NCBI GenBank assembly: GCA_004380135.1
Contig: QXCR01000167.1
Coordinates: 1-60,989, forward strand
Origin: Stemphylium vesicarium
Lineage: Eukaryota; Ascomycota; Dothideomycetes; Pleosporales; Pleosporaceae
Direction of reading: 5' to 3'
Length of the DNA stretch: 60,989 nt
This document shows positions 22,423 to 34,381 of the stretch, one piece after another. A program made the translations under genes and the position numbers. Numbering within the stretch: position 1 is the stretch's first letter; each line of letters begins with the position of its first letter. The notes beneath the pieces are model-generated. The model saw nothing but the letters and a program-made list of their open reading frames with translations. It was not told where the DNA came from and did no database searches.

Positions 22423-24378
22423 TTAGTTGAAGTCGTTCATGTTGTGTAAGCTGATATCCTGGCTGCTGGTAACGCGACGGTCTTCGCCGTTATCATTGGC
22501 CAGGGCATCGCTAGTGGGGGCGCTGCTGACACCGTTGACAGGCTGCCAATCAGGTGACCCAGCAATACCGTCTGAGGGGATGACGTTTCCGTGTTGGTCG
22601 ACCTCCTGTAATATTAGTTAGTAACTTGGACGACTTCAGACTTAGATGTCGGTTCAAACTTACGACACCCTTAGCAGCCATGCGGATCTGCTGGGGGTTG
22701 GCTGTGCCATGCACGACGGCCTCTCGTGCCTTCTCCATGACCTTTTGTTTGCGGGACTCCCCACGCACCTTCTCAAGGTGCTCAAAGTAGCCGGCGTCAA
22801 CAGGCGTGACGTATTTGCCACAGAAGACGCCTACCTCGAACTTTTGAGTCTTCGGATCGCGCGGCGAGAGGCGCGCACATGCGCTCTCGAGGTCTTCAAG
22901 ATTTTGGTAGACGACGTCGTCGGCGCCAATGTGCTTGGCAATAGCTGCCGAGTCGCGATGGTGGGCGATGAGCTCTGATGAAGACGCAAGGTCGATACCG
23001 TAGATATGAGCATAGGTGATCGGTGGGGCGCAAGAAGTGAAGTAGACCTTCTTCGCGCCAGCCTCACGAGCCATGAGAACAATCTCACGTGATGTCGTGC
23101 CTGGAGTGGGCGTTAGTATCTTTACACGCTGATCCGTCATTCTAGAGCAACATACCTCGTACTATCGAATCGTCTACCAGTAGCACGTTCTTGCCCTCAA
23201 ACTTCTTCTTCATCGGGTTCAGCTTCGCCCTGACACCCTTCTGGCGTAGCTTTTGCGAGGGCATGATGAAAGTGCGGAAGATGTATCGGTTCTTGACGAA
23301 GCCTTGTACGTAGGGCTTTTCGAGCGCCTCAGCGACGCACAGGGCTGATGTAATGGACGTCTCAGGAATCGGCATCACCACGTCAATCTCCGCCATCCTC
23401 TCTGGACCTAACTGCTTCTTGATCGTCTCTGCGAGCGTAAAGCCCATGTTACGTCGGCTCTCGTCCACATCAATACCGTCGATGACGGAGTCTGGACGAG
23501 CAAAGTAGACATACTCGAAGATATCTGGGGTGTATGCCTCTTGCTTGGCGACTTGTCGGAAAACGGGCTCCTTGCCCTTCTCAATGATGACGGCTTGACC
23601 GGGCAGGATGTCGGAAAAGTCCTTGTAGCCGCATTGAACAAGGGCTACACTCTCAGAGGCCATCATGTAGTCCATTCCGATGCCATCTTGCGAGGGTCGA
23701 GAACCAAGGACCATGGGTCGGATGCCGTATGGGTCGCGGAAGCCAATGAGACCGAAACCTGGGACTGTTAGAAAATGTGCTGAGAAAGTAGCCTAAAGGA
23801 ATTCGAGGCTGGTTGCGCCTCAAATCTTCTTACATACCAGCTAGCATGGCTGTGCATGCCCATCCACCGGTGCAGAGCTTGTACATCCTCTCCAGCGCAG
23901 CGAAACAGTCGTCGGCGTTGATACGCGCCTTGCCCGTCTCATTGAGCTCGTCGGCGAAGATGTTGAGCATGAGCTCACTGTCACTCTCGGTGTTGATGTG
24001 CCTATGCGCCTCGTGGTCCAACCGCTGGCGCAGAGCGGGCGCATTGATAAGGTTGCCGTTGTGGGTCATGCAGATGCCGTAGGGGCTGTTGACGTAGAAT
24101 GGCTGTGCCTCTGCGTTCGCGCTGCTGCCAGCGGTGGGGTATCGAAGGTGACCCAGGCCCATGAAGCCGGGAAGGTCCGAGACGCGAGCGCCGTCCTGGA
24201 AGACCTTAGAGGCCATGCCGTTGCCCTTGCACTGGTGGAAGCGGCCGCCAGCGCTGCAGCTGACTATGCCAGCAGCGTCTTGGCCTCGATGTTGGAGGAG
24301 GTAGAGGGCATCGTGAACCTCGACCGACGCCGATTGCGACTTCGGATCACCGTGGATAACTGCGATAATACCGCACAT
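22423..24378 (-). CDS. ADE4: Amidophosphoribosyltransferase (PRPP amidotransferase)
   Basis: This enzyme catalyses the first committed step of de novo purine synthesis: PRPP plus glutamine to phosphoribosylamine. Four exons on the minus strand: 23838-24378, 23156-23758, 22664-23100 and 22423-22605. Introns are 79, 55 and 58 nt. The product is 587 residues, normal for fungal Ade4. The N-terminus is MCGIIAV, so Cys2 is the expected Ntn glutaminase nucleophile after Met removal. HRGQDAAGI, the GHLRYPTAGSS region and THNGNL belong to the glutaminase half. The PRPP loop reads VLLVDDSIVRG then TTSREIV; the second intron splits exactly that motif. EYVYFARPDS is also present. The last exon (60 residues) is a variable hydrophilic tail. 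The enzyme is cytosolic. No unusual feature. Confidence 0.97.
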
Positions 24379-25666
24379 TTTGATGTGACTGCGGGATGAG
24401 GAGAAGGGTTCTCAGACTTAGGTACTACTAGAACGCGTCAGTCACGGTAGCCCCGGAAGACGTGGAGTCTGAGTAAAGGTGGGGTTGCTGTCTCTCAGAA
24501 AGTCTTTGTGCGCTCATGGGTGATCGCAAGTCTAACATCTTTATAATAATGACGAGATCATCATAGTGACAGGTGCAAAAAGGAAGGTAATGAGGTGACG
24601 TACCCGGAAGGAATCTGGGTTTCGTAACAATGTCTCCGAAGATCTCGTATAGCAAGGCGTATGTAAGGTGATGTCGGAGAAATAAAAAACGGGTTCAGGG
24701 AGTAAGTTATTTACAACTAGTTCTTGTTTTCTCTCTCGGGCAAGAAATGACGCTCAGTGAGGTCGTCGTCGTCTTCGTCTGCGTGATACTGTCGTCTCGG
24801 GATTACTGTCCCTTTGGGTGCTGGCGATGGCGTGCAAGCTCATGGTTATTGGAAAGTAAGAATGCCTCTAGTGGGGAAGGGGGCAGCATGATAAACAATT
24901 TTTTTTTCGCTCGCCGCACCTGCAATTCCGCACTTCGGGCCTTGGCGGCGAACCGCGCCGAGGGTGCAACTCCACATTCGGCCACCATGCGCTGCATCAC
25001 GTCTGCGTTTGTATTATGCAGTGACGACCGATATTGGAAAAGATGAGATTTTGCACATGCAGCATTATGTTTGCTTTTTTAGGGACAAATATGCTCTAGT
25101 TGCCATGTATCGTTGAATCCCTACACTATCCAAGTACCACTCCTCACACCCAAATTACCAACAGCTAAGAGGCTAAAAGGGTCGGAAGGGAAAGTAGCTG
25201 ATTCCCCAAGCACATCAGGCTTACAGAGTGCGGGTCATCGCTGGTAATGCCTGTGAAGCCACTTGGCTGGTGGGTCATGTGATTACTTGCATTACTTTGA
25301 GAACGAGCATCAGTTTGTTTAGTGCGAAAAACTAACGCGTCGCGATATAACAATGTGTTTGTGGAAGACAGCAGCAGACTGTGTTCCTTACGGTTGGAGG
25401 CCAAAATGTGGTCTATTAGAAGACGGTAATGGGCATGAATGGTACATCAAGTCCCGGCTCAATCCAATACGGTTGTATCATTCGTTAGCCTAGTAGCAAA
25501 ATACCAGGAAGCGCGACATTCAGTTGCAATGCCAGACGAATGCATCGCCTCCATGTAAAGTAACAATGCGTACGAGGTGGAGGGTCGCTCAAACCATGTC
25601 ATTAAACTCAATGGCGGTAATGAAGAGTGAGTAAGGGATGTGGAATCGATTGGAGTAGCGCCTGTA
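24379..25666. other. Intergenic, no gene recognised
   Basis: The segment upstream of ADE4 (transcribed leftward) and downstream of the TMEM115-like gene (also leftward). It should hold the ADE4 promoter and 5' leader. I see only short frames without domain content. A run of T (24898-24907) and a patch of repeated GTCGTC (24760-24780) are the only local features. Confidence 0.5.
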
Positions 25667-26825
25667 CTAAGCCGCTGTCTTTTCCGGAGCTTCGGGTCTG
25701 TCCGGCTCATAGTTTGTCTCTCCTAAAGATTCAGAGGGCCCAGATATGAAAGGCGCAGCTGGTGTAACGGAGCTTGGACCCCGGGATGCTGCAGCATTCA
25801 ATCTCGCATTCAACGCTTCCAGAGCCACCGCTCTTCTCCTCTCTGCTTCGGCGCGTGACGATCCTCCGCGGCCGCCCCTGCTGTTAGGGTTCATAATGCT
25901 CGGCAGGCCACCTTCGGCACGAGCACTCGCCTGTTCGTTGCCTGCATCAATGTCCTGGTCGGAGAAGGGTGTGCAAACTTGGAGCGATATCAGCATGTTG
26001 TAGATGCCGTCTGCGAGGGCGCCAACGGGTGTCTGTATTGGCTCCGGAAAGAAATGGGCAAAGCTAAAAGTGTCGGAAGCGTCCCCGCGTATGACGGATC
26101 CGTCTCCAGTGGTTGTGGATGAGAGCGAGGGGCTGAGGCGGTAGAAGCGAAGATAGACCCAGGCCGTCATGAAGCCGAAATATGCCAGGAACATGGCCGT
26201 CTCGGTGCCAAGTATGATGCCCGAGACTGTGTTTGTGACGAGGAATATGGCGGGAAAGTGCTTGACGCGCATACGGATGAGGCCTTTTGCGATGGCTACA
26301 GTGTGTTCGGGAACGAGTTGCTTGAAGGAGACGAGGAAACCGGCTTGGATCGCGATTCCACCAGAAATCGTCGTGTGTCTGCGCTGGGTCAGTAGAATCC
26401 TTGGAAGCGTTCAACGTCTTTCACCTCAAGGAGCCTTTGCTCATGACAAGGTAGCCGACAAGGTACAGCAGATAGGTCAAGACGTTGGGTATCATGGCCA
26501 CAAACAGCATGAACTTTGTGAACTCATGCGACCCCCACGCCCTCTCCAGGTAGCGTCCGCCGTAGAAGACAGTCAGGCCGGTGGTAATGAGGCCTAGGAG
26601 ATTCTGCTCTACGACAGTCGCAAGCGCAAAGACCCAGGGATACCAAGGCACCGAGAATCCGGGCACGATGGTGAGCCACGGCACGCCATTGCCCACGCCT
26701 ATTATTGGCTTCTCGACCTTTTCGACCCAATTCGAGTTTGGTCGCAGGGCAAAGTTGACGAGGGTGAAGAATACGACGGCGGCGAGGATGCCTCGAGTGA
26801 GCGGGGGCAGGTTGATGCGGGCCAT
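25667..26825 (-). CDS. TMEM115/DUF1751 family integral membrane protein
   Basis: Two exons: 26425-26825 and 25667-26378, with a 46-nt intron (GTGAAA..CAG), giving 370 residues. The start at 26825 (MARINLPPLTRG) is preferred over an in-frame ATG further upstream, because family members begin just before the first membrane segment. Hydrophobic segments include ILAAVVFFTLVNFAL, LLGLITTGLTVFYGG, FVAMIPNVLTYLLYLVGYLV, IAIQAGFLV and ETAMFLAYFGFMTAWVYL. YGGRYLERAWGS and FKQLVPEHTV fit the TMEM115 (human PL6, yeast YOL107W) family, a rhomboid-like fold associated with the Golgi. The family lacks a clear catalytic Ser/His pair and is not thought to be a protease. The C-terminal ~120 residues are hydrophilic, with an RGGRGGSSR patch. 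The gene is divergent from the LisH-WD40 gene. Confidence 0.85.
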
Positions 26826-27104
26826 GGGATGACAGGCTGGATGATGTTGGTCAAGAATACGCAGACGGGAGTGTCGCATCTTCCTTCAGACAGGGATTAT
26901 GAACGACGCTCGGACGAAGATCAGGGCAGCCGTGTGGGGACTAGCTTCCGAGCAAGTGTGCCTTCAGTAGTTGCAGGTAGCCATCCAGCCATCGATCCTC
27001 TCCCAAGCACCACGACAGCGACACATCGCGCAGACAAACCCTCGCAGACCTAAACAATACACTTTTTCTTTCCTGGAGCGCATGCAGCGCGTGCATAATG
27101 CGCC
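26826..27104. promoter_or_regulatory. Shared divergent promoter region
   Basis: Only 279 bp separate the start codons of the leftward TMEM115-like gene and the rightward LisH-WD40 gene, so both 5' leaders and core promoters must lie here. I see no clear TATA box. Confidence 0.55.
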
Positions 27105-29028
27105 ATGGCGGAGACTCTGAGCAGCAACGCGATGAACTATCTCGGTACCTTTCCCCATACGGGCGCTCCATTGGCCTGCATATCTGACGTGTAGTCTAGT
27201 ATGGCGATATCTACAAGAGGCCGGATTCGGTAATGCAGCGCTGCACCTGTCGCGATGCTGGATTCGCGACCCCGACACACTTCCCTTCGCAAGGAACATT
27301 GAACCGCATGCTCTCGTCAGGCTGGTGCAGGATGGCATGTGCTTCGACCAGCTCCAGGCCGAGGCCTGCAATGTACGTCGTCGCATGCGCACATTTGAGA
27401 CTGAGCTGGGCTGATTTGGGCAGACGGAGCCCCGATACAGATTCGGCAGCGACCACGGGCGGCCATATACGCGCAATGGCAGCCTGTTGACCCTCGACAA
27501 GGGCATACCTGCCCACCAACTCGCGACTGAGGCCAACGGCGCCGTGCAGGAGCCCCCGCCCAAAAAGACGCTCAAGCGCAAAAAGGCGAAGCCTACAAAT
27601 GGCGTCGAACCGCGCCCAGAGCCCGAAGTCAACGGCGATGCCATGGATATCGAGCACAACGGCGCGACTACCCACGTAACCAACAGCGTGAGGGCCGAAT
27701 CGGAACCCATGGGCTCCGAAGCCGAGTCACTCACTGTAGCAGAGATACCACTCTCCACCCTAAGCATCGGCCAGGACGCTGAAATCCAGACCGAGGCCAT
27801 CACCATAGCAGATCTCACCCCGAGCACCGTCTTCGTCCCACGCCATCCAAACGCCGAAAAAGTAGTCGAACATACACTATGGGGGCCCATTGAATCTCCA
27901 GTGCTACTTGCGGCCGGCAAGTCTCTACTCCAGGTCCATGTAGTCAGCAAAGGCGACGGCCAGGACCAAACCCCGCCTATCCACACGGCCGACATGTCGC
28001 TCCCAGTCGACAACTTTGACGTCACCGCTCTGTGCTGGCATTCCGAGGACGAACTCACCGTTTCCGTGCGCGAACAATGTTTCAACGAAGTGGGCGAGAA
28101 GATGATGATGGACAAGCTCATCAAGCTGACAGAAGGCGGCACCACCTCTAATGTAATCTCCTCAACCGCAGGCCTTATCAATACGCTCCGCTGGAACTCG
28201 GAGCGCAACCTACTACTATCCATCTCGACAGACGGCGAGAAAGGCTCCATCAAGGTCTGGAAAAACGAAAGCGATTCCATCCCGGCATGGACCGAATTCA
28301 CAGAAACGGCCATTCTCGACGCGCAATGGATCAGCGACTCGGCCTTTGTTGTTTGCGGCATCAAGCTTTTCAAAATATACGAAGTCACCGACACACTGTC
28401 TACCCAGCGGACATTGGACACTCACATACAGTGGGAAACGGTCAAGCACGACGCAGCTTCTGGAATCATCGCCGTATTAGGAATCGAGGACCAAAAAGAC
28501 TACCTCGGCATTCTCCATCCCAACGACTCAATCCAACTACAGACCCACGAATATCCTGATGAATATGCTACTGATCTTGGATTCCGTGCCAGACCAGCTA
28601 CCAGTCATCTTACCAATGGCTCTTCTTTGCCACCGGTACTGCTTGCAACAAGTTCCATGTCTGGCGCGGCGCGGGTATGGGACGCAAATGAGCCATTCAA
28701 GTGCGTCAAATGGCTCCCTACCACAGATGGTACACAGGCTCTCAAGATCGCCTTCTCGCCGGATGGTTCGCTTCTAGCAGCTGCAGGTCCTGATGCTGTA
28801 ACCATATGGGATGTCGAAAAAAGAGACGTCCCAGTAGCAACCTGGCGCGCCAGTGAACAGCCAAGCGAAAAGTGGAATCCTGGAACAGATGGCGAGTTCA
28901 GTCTTGGTTGGGAACCAGACAGCTCCAGGCTGTCAATTGCCCTGGGAAATCAGGTATGTTTGGCACTTCTTTAAACGCTGCTAAGCTTACTGTATTAATA
29001 GATTGCGATCATCACGGTCCCCAGGTAG
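27105..29028 (+). CDS. LisH-WD40 repeat protein (Sif2/TBL1-like)
   Basis: Four exons: 27105-27144, 27200-27372, 27424-28953 and 29002-29028, with introns of 55, 51 and 48 nt, giving 589 residues. The first two exons encode a LisH dimerisation motif (NAMNYLVWRYLQEAGFGNAA). A basic, Lys/Pro-rich linker follows (KKTLKRKKAKP). From about residue 200 onward come WD40-type blades, e.g. INTLRWNSERNLLLSISTD, GSIKVWK, GAARVWD and LKIAFSPDGSLLAAAGPD followed by AVTIWDVEKR. The last nine codons (IAIITVPR and stop) close a blade strand; without that splice the protein would stop 7 codons into the intron. LisH plus WD40 is the architecture of yeast Sif2 and animal TBL1, subunits of Set3/SMRT-type histone deacetylase complexes. 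Other LisH-WD40 proteins are possible. Confidence 0.8.
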
Positions 29029-29648
29029 CCTCCGGTAGTCTCCGGAACCTGGGGTACAAATCACTCCGACAAGACCTTACAAAGCGATTACTGTTGCTTG
29101 CGCTATCAACGCCGCGGGGCTTTTGCGGCTTCCCAGCTGCGTTGCGCAGGGTAGCCGCAAGCAGGTCGGCTATGTAAGTCATTGCGGAGACGATCCTCCA
29201 CGGCTGCCAAGTCAAATCACGATGCGCGCATGGCGGGGCGCATGTGGAGTCCGGGGTGGCGTTTCTGCCGGATGCGGAGTATCCTGTGATGTGATAGGCG
29301 GAACACGAAAGCTCAACCGTCTACCGTATGATACCCGTCTACCGTGCACGACAGCCGTGGACAACATTCGATTGTTGAATCGGGTCCACCATCCCTCGCT
29401 AACGCTGCATCCATTTGTTTCGGCACTTGTCTGATGCGGCCGACTGTCAGGATGTACGAGGGGCGCATTTCGTCCAGCTATCCTGACGCTTCTATATGAC
29501 CGAGTTCCACGGTACCCCTCGATACCTTTTATTGTACACTACACAAACCATAGGCGGAGAAGCTTCAAATACAGTTCTGGATAAGAGGTCGCAACGACCA
29601 CATTTTTTGACTGAAACTTGTTCCCTTCCACTTCATTTTCTGCCCACC
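29029..29648. other. Intergenic, promoter side of the monooxygenase
   Basis: No gene. The sequence CCGTCTACCGT occurs twice (29317-29327 and 29335-29345), spaced 18 bp start to start. This could be a regulatory repeat for the downstream monooxygenase but may be chance. Confidence 0.4.
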
Positions 29649-31635
29649 ATGTCAGCAGTACCGAATCTTCCTATTGATGCCCCGATGATTCATGCCGATA
29701 GTAACACAGACGGTGTGGCCGCAAAGAATCCTTCCTACAAGCTCAACGATGCACCAGTTGAAAACTTGCGTCGTTTGAAAGTCATTGTCATCGGTGCGGG
29801 GTATTCGGGAATTTATCACGGGATCCGTATACCGGAGAGATTGAGGAATGTGGATTTGGTGATTTACGAGAAAAATGCCGGCGTGGGTGGGACATGGTTT
29901 GAGAATAGGTGGGTGCCGTCTTGCGCGTGGAAGCTCTCAATGAGACTTACCCATCACTCTCAAGCTAACAAACGCAGATATTTAGGCTGCGCGTGCGACA
30001 TACCGTGTAAGCCGATCCACTTGCATGAATACTGTATGGTTACTGAATGTTCGGCTAGCGCACTCGTATCAGTACTCTTTCCAACCAAATCCCAACTGGT
30101 CGTCTTTGTACGCTCCAGCGGCCGAAATTCAATCATACCTCCAGGACGTGGCTCAGAAGTATTCGGCAGATCGCTTCATCAAGCTGCGACATGAAGTCAG
30201 AGAGTGTCGTTGGGATGACAAGACAGCAAAATGGAACATCACAGTCAAGTACCTGGAGACAGGGGAGATGATCCATGACCAGGCTGATGTGTTGATCTCT
30301 GCAAAAGGGGCTTTGAACACTCCTTCTTGGCCAGAGATCGACGGCTTCAACACTTTCAAAGGCGAGGTCATGCACTCTGCAACCTGGAACGAGGTGTAGG
30401 TTATACGAGACCCTGGTAGCTGCGCACATCCATTGACTTGAAGCAGCTACGACTTCGAAAACAAAAGAGTTGGCGTGATAGGCTCTGGCTCATCCTCAAT
30501 TCAGATTGTACCCTCGCTTCAACGCATACCAGGTACACATGTCAGCACCTTTGTGCGTAGCAAGACGTGGATCTCACCGCCTTTCGGCCACAGACTCTCC
30601 GACAAGTACGGGTTCAATGGGTCCGTCATTCCCAAAGAGCTTCGAGACCGCTTTGCCAACGACCCCGAGTACTACCAAAAGTTCAGACTCTCGGTCGAAG
30701 AAGACGGCAACGGAATCCACGCCGTGACTATAAAGGGAACGGACCTGCAACTCGGCTCTAAGGCCCTGTTTGAGAAGCACATGCAGGAGCGACTCAAGGG
30801 CAGGCCTGACATCTTCGAAGCGCTACTTCCTTCCTTCTCGCCTGGATGCCGGCGTCTGACGCCCGGCCCAGGCTACCTCGAGGCGCTAATACAGCCCAAC
30901 GTTGCGTTCGTCACAGCACCCATAACACGCATCTCGGAATCCGCCATCCACACCGCCGACGGCCAAACCCACGAAATCGACGCCCTCATCTGCGCCACCG
31001 GCTTCCAGACAAGCGCTGCCCCGCCTTTCCCCCTCATCGGCAGCAACGGTCTCAGCCTAAAGGACAAATGGGCCGATCGCCCAGTAAGCTACCTCTCGCA
31101 CTCCATCGCCGGCTTCCCCAACCTCTTCACCATGCTCGGCCCCAATGGCGGCATCGGCACCGGCAGCCTCACCAACATGATTGAAACCATGGGCGACTAC
31201 GTCATCAAAGCGATCCGCAAGATCCAAAAAGAAAACATCGCTTCCATGGTTGTTAAAGAAGCGCGCGAGCGCGATTTTATACTGTATGTAGACGCGTATT
31301 TCGAGGGCACTGTCTTCGCCGACGAGTGCAGGAGTTGGTACAAGAATAAGGGGTCGGGTGCTGTGACGGGGCTGTGGCCGGGTAGCACGCTGCATTGCGT
31401 CGAGACGATGCGGAGTCCGCGGTGGGAGGACTTTGGGTATGTTTATTGTGATGAGCTGGGGGGTGGTGGGAAGATTGCTGCTAATCAGATGGCTTGGCTG
31501 GGCAATGAATGGAGTGACAATGAAAAGAAGAAGAAGGACCTGGCGTGGTATCTCTACCCTGAGTTTTCGGATAGGCCTGTTGCGCCGCTGCCGGAGGCGA
31601 AGGAGACGTACAACATACGCCCATTTTCATATTGA
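29649..31635 (+). CDS. FAD-dependent Baeyer-Villiger-type monooxygenase
   Basis: Four exons: 29649-29908, 29978-30006, 30059-30395 and 30447-31635. Introns are 69, 52 and 51 nt, and exon 2 is only 29 nt. The product is 604 residues. The start MSAVPNLPIDAP (context CACCATGT) is preferred over an in-frame ATG at 29496. Two Rossmann dinucleotide motifs are visible: VIVIGAGYSGIYHG (FAD) and VGVIGSGSSSIQ (NADPH). Between them lies FKGEVMHSATWN, matching the Baeyer-Villiger fingerprint FxGxxxHxxxW but with Asn where Pro or Asp is usual. GVGGTWFENRY is the conserved segment after the FAD site. The C-terminal part has DALICATGF and FTMLGPNGGIGTGS. The enzyme would insert oxygen into a ketone or oxidise a soft heteroatom using NADPH and O2. 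The substrate is unknown, and no biosynthetic cluster surrounds it. Confidence 0.9.
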
Positions 31636-32453
31636 GTGGGGAGAAGCGGAGGACGTGGGCTGGCGATATTGTGCTTGATGGTAGAGAACGCAATTACTAG
31701 CATGTGGGTGTGTGAACTGGAAAGGGGAGAGGAAGGGGGATTCATACAGCATCATTTGCTAGACTTTCAATGCCGTCATCGCGTCGCAAATTCCACTCTC
31801 CTGGTGAGCATACAAAACACCCACATGGGACAGAGATTGCGCTACATGTACCCACCTTGTTGAATTAACCTCTCCTTCCCCCCTTCTCTAGCCTCAGCCT
31901 CAACACGTACTCTTGAAAGTTTATAGTGTTGGTAACAACAACAACAACATGACATAACTTGGTAAACTCCCTCCCGTACCCGATGCGGCGGAGAAAACTC
32001 CGTAGCTCTTCCTCTTCCTCGCTTGATTCAGTGATTCTAATCTCCTTGCTGAAATTAGTGGCGTTTATTGCATGTCAGCAACTCGCATAAGGAGGCTGAA
32101 GTTTATTTCCCGGATTGACGGAGCGAAGCGAAGCGAAGTGTGTTATCGCGGTGAGAGCTTGAGCTACCGCCAAGTGAGCTACCTACCTACCTTCTACCTA
32201 GGTACGATGACCTGGTTCTGTTCTAGCCTCACGTCTTATTTCAGCTTCAGCCTTAGCCTCGGCCGCAAACGAACTGGTTCTAGTACAGGGAGCCTGGCCG
32301 TCGCCGTTTATGGGTGCAAAAGCACTGCGTATCGCTCTCAGGCTTGCCTTTGGACATCTCTCCCTCGCTCATTCATGCGTGCGTGCTTGACTTGATTTGC
32401 CTTTCCGCTGTCATCTCCCCCGTAGCATAACATACGAGGCATATCACGTCGCC
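31636..32453. other. Intergenic, no gene recognised
   Basis: The 3' flank of the monooxygenase and promoter side of the rhodopsin-domain gene. It contains an (ACA)n-like run (31934-31950) and a short GAAGC reiteration (about 32121-32138). No coding evidence. Confidence 0.45.
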
Positions 32454-33832
32454 ATGCCATCGGAAGCCGAACGTCATCCACATGTCAGTGTTTCCCATGC
32501 CCCCTCCCCCTCCATTTCCCACCACTCCCCACCTTGTTTTTCTCGAGCGGGATGGGACTGACAAAAAGCACAGTTCCTGGAGGAGATGTGGAGTCTGTAC
32601 ATCGTCGGCTCCATAGTCTTTGGCTTGCGATTCTTCGTTCGGCTACGGACGGTGGGTATCAAGGGGGCATATGGAGATGATTACTTTGCGTTTGCTGTTT
32701 GGGTGTTTTATACTGTTGATGGTGTGGCTGTGGATCGCGCTTGTAGGTTACCCTATCTACATACATACCTGCCGACCCAACTACCTAATCATGTAGCCTG
32801 AAAAAGACTGCGCCACTGTTTGGAAACCTGGCTGACGAAATCATGGACAGATAGATACGGTACCAACGTCGACTACACGCTTTCAGAACTCCAAAGCATG
32901 AGTCCAGCGCAGCTTGAGAGGGTCTCGCTAGGTTCCAAGTACGAGCTTCTGGCTTGGTTTTCGTATCCTGCGTTGATATGGGCGACCAAAGCCACGATGC
33001 TGTTCTTCTAGTACGTTACATCCCCAACCTCCTTTTACGTCTTGTTGTTTAGTACAAGCTCTAACCATACACCCACCCCCTTAGCCACCGCCTCACCTTC
33101 GGCCTCCGGCAACGACGCCTAGTGAAATATCTCGCCATCGCCGTCGGCCTCACCTATATCGGTGTCCTCCTCACAGTCTGCCTCGGCTGCCGCCCCTATT
33201 ACCGCAACTGGGAGGTCCTCCCGCAGCCCGGCCTGCAATGCAGTTTCCGGCTGCAGAACGTGGCCACGGTGTCAGCCTTCAACATCGCCACTGATATCGC
33301 GCTGCTCTCTGTACCCCTGCCTTTACTATGGCACCTGCAAATCCCAAAGAAGCAGAAGATTGTGGTTGCGGTCTTTTTGACGACGGGGTTCCTTGTTATC
33401 GCTGCTGCGGTTATTAGAATGGTCGTTACGCTGGGCTCGGAACCGTCGACGACTACTATTAATGCTTGGGGTGTAAGAGAGTCCATTATTGCCCTGATTT
33501 GCGTCAACATGCCCACGCTCAGACCGTTGTTCACGCACGTCTTTTGGGAGAGGAGTCCGGGCGGAGAGGTACAATCGTCTCGGAATGGTCGCGGAGTCAC
33601 GCGCATCGCGAATCAGAGCGAGCGCAACGGTAGTGACAATGGCAACAGTAAAACTCCGTCTAGCTTTCATGAGAGTCCTGTGGAGGTGGGTGACGATGCA
33701 AATAGCGAGGAATATATCATGAAGGATATGGCGGTTCGGAATGATGGCAATGTGAGGGTGGAGGTTGAAGTTAGCGTGGAAAGGGAGGAGAGAACGGGCG
33801 TTGACCCGGGGGATGCTTACTATTGGAAGTAG
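32454..33832 (+). CDS. Rhodopsin-domain (SAT4/PTH11-like) integral membrane protein
   Basis: Four exons: 32454-32483, 32574-32742, 32851-33010 and 33085-33832. Introns are 90, 108 and 74 nt; the first donor is the weak GTCAGT. The product is 368 residues. Family landmarks are LRFFVRLRTVG followed by GDDYFAF after helix 1, the RYGTNVDYTL loop, FSYPALIWATKATMLFFYHRL, CRPYYRNW in the loop before helix 5, and the segment FNIATDIALLSVPLPLLWHLQ. GVRESIIALICVNMPTLRPL precedes the tail. The ~90-residue C-terminal tail is hydrophilic and probably cytoplasmic. No CFEM domain is present, so this is not a full PTH11-type receptor. The family's role is mostly unknown; sensing is often inferred. The first exon is the least certain part. 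Confidence 0.85.
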
Positions 33833-34381
33833 GTGTTGTGTGTTCTACAAGCGAGCGCTGTGATATTGTAGTTGCGCCTAGGGGCGAAGCATATACGCTG
33901 GGTAGAGATGGATGGTAAAATTGACTTGACCCTCATTTAACATCGTCGTAAGCTGTCTAGATCAGCACCGTTGCGATCAATTTGGGTGACAGTATTATGT
34001 ATTGATGCTGTCACGCGTCCATGTTGGTGATCGTTCATGTGAAAGCCTTCCCCAAGTTCGAGGCTCAAAGCAGTCTAGCGTTTTGTGGGGATACCTCGGT
34101 ACCCTTCACATGTCGCGAGTCCGCGCTGTGCGACACCGACACCGACAACGACAACGACAATCTCTCACGAGGCATTCAGCCCAGCAAACCTCAACTCCAG
34201 CGCATCTACAAAACTATACTCAGCCCCTAGCGCAGATAACATCGTGTACGAGCGATAGCTGCCACCACCGTAGACTACCACTACCGTCCCTCGATCCCTG
34301 CCGCGAGCGCGTCACCACTGCGTTGCCTTGTGCACAGCGACCTCCGTCTGAACAAACGCCAATGACTCCCCCACGATAGCC
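33833..34381. other. Intergenic, no gene recognised
   Basis: Between the rhodopsin-domain gene and the ABCD transporter on the same strand. It has a CGACAACGACAA-type short reiteration at 34134-34160 and a CCACTACCGT-rich stretch before the ATG. No coding evidence. Confidence 0.45.

Noticed and set aside
26964..28421. 485-codon minus-strand frame opposite the WD40 gene
   Set aside because: It is the antisense shadow of the LisH-WD40 gene; its protein is Ser/Trp/Arg-rich with no domain, while the plus strand has LisH, WD blades and consistent introns.
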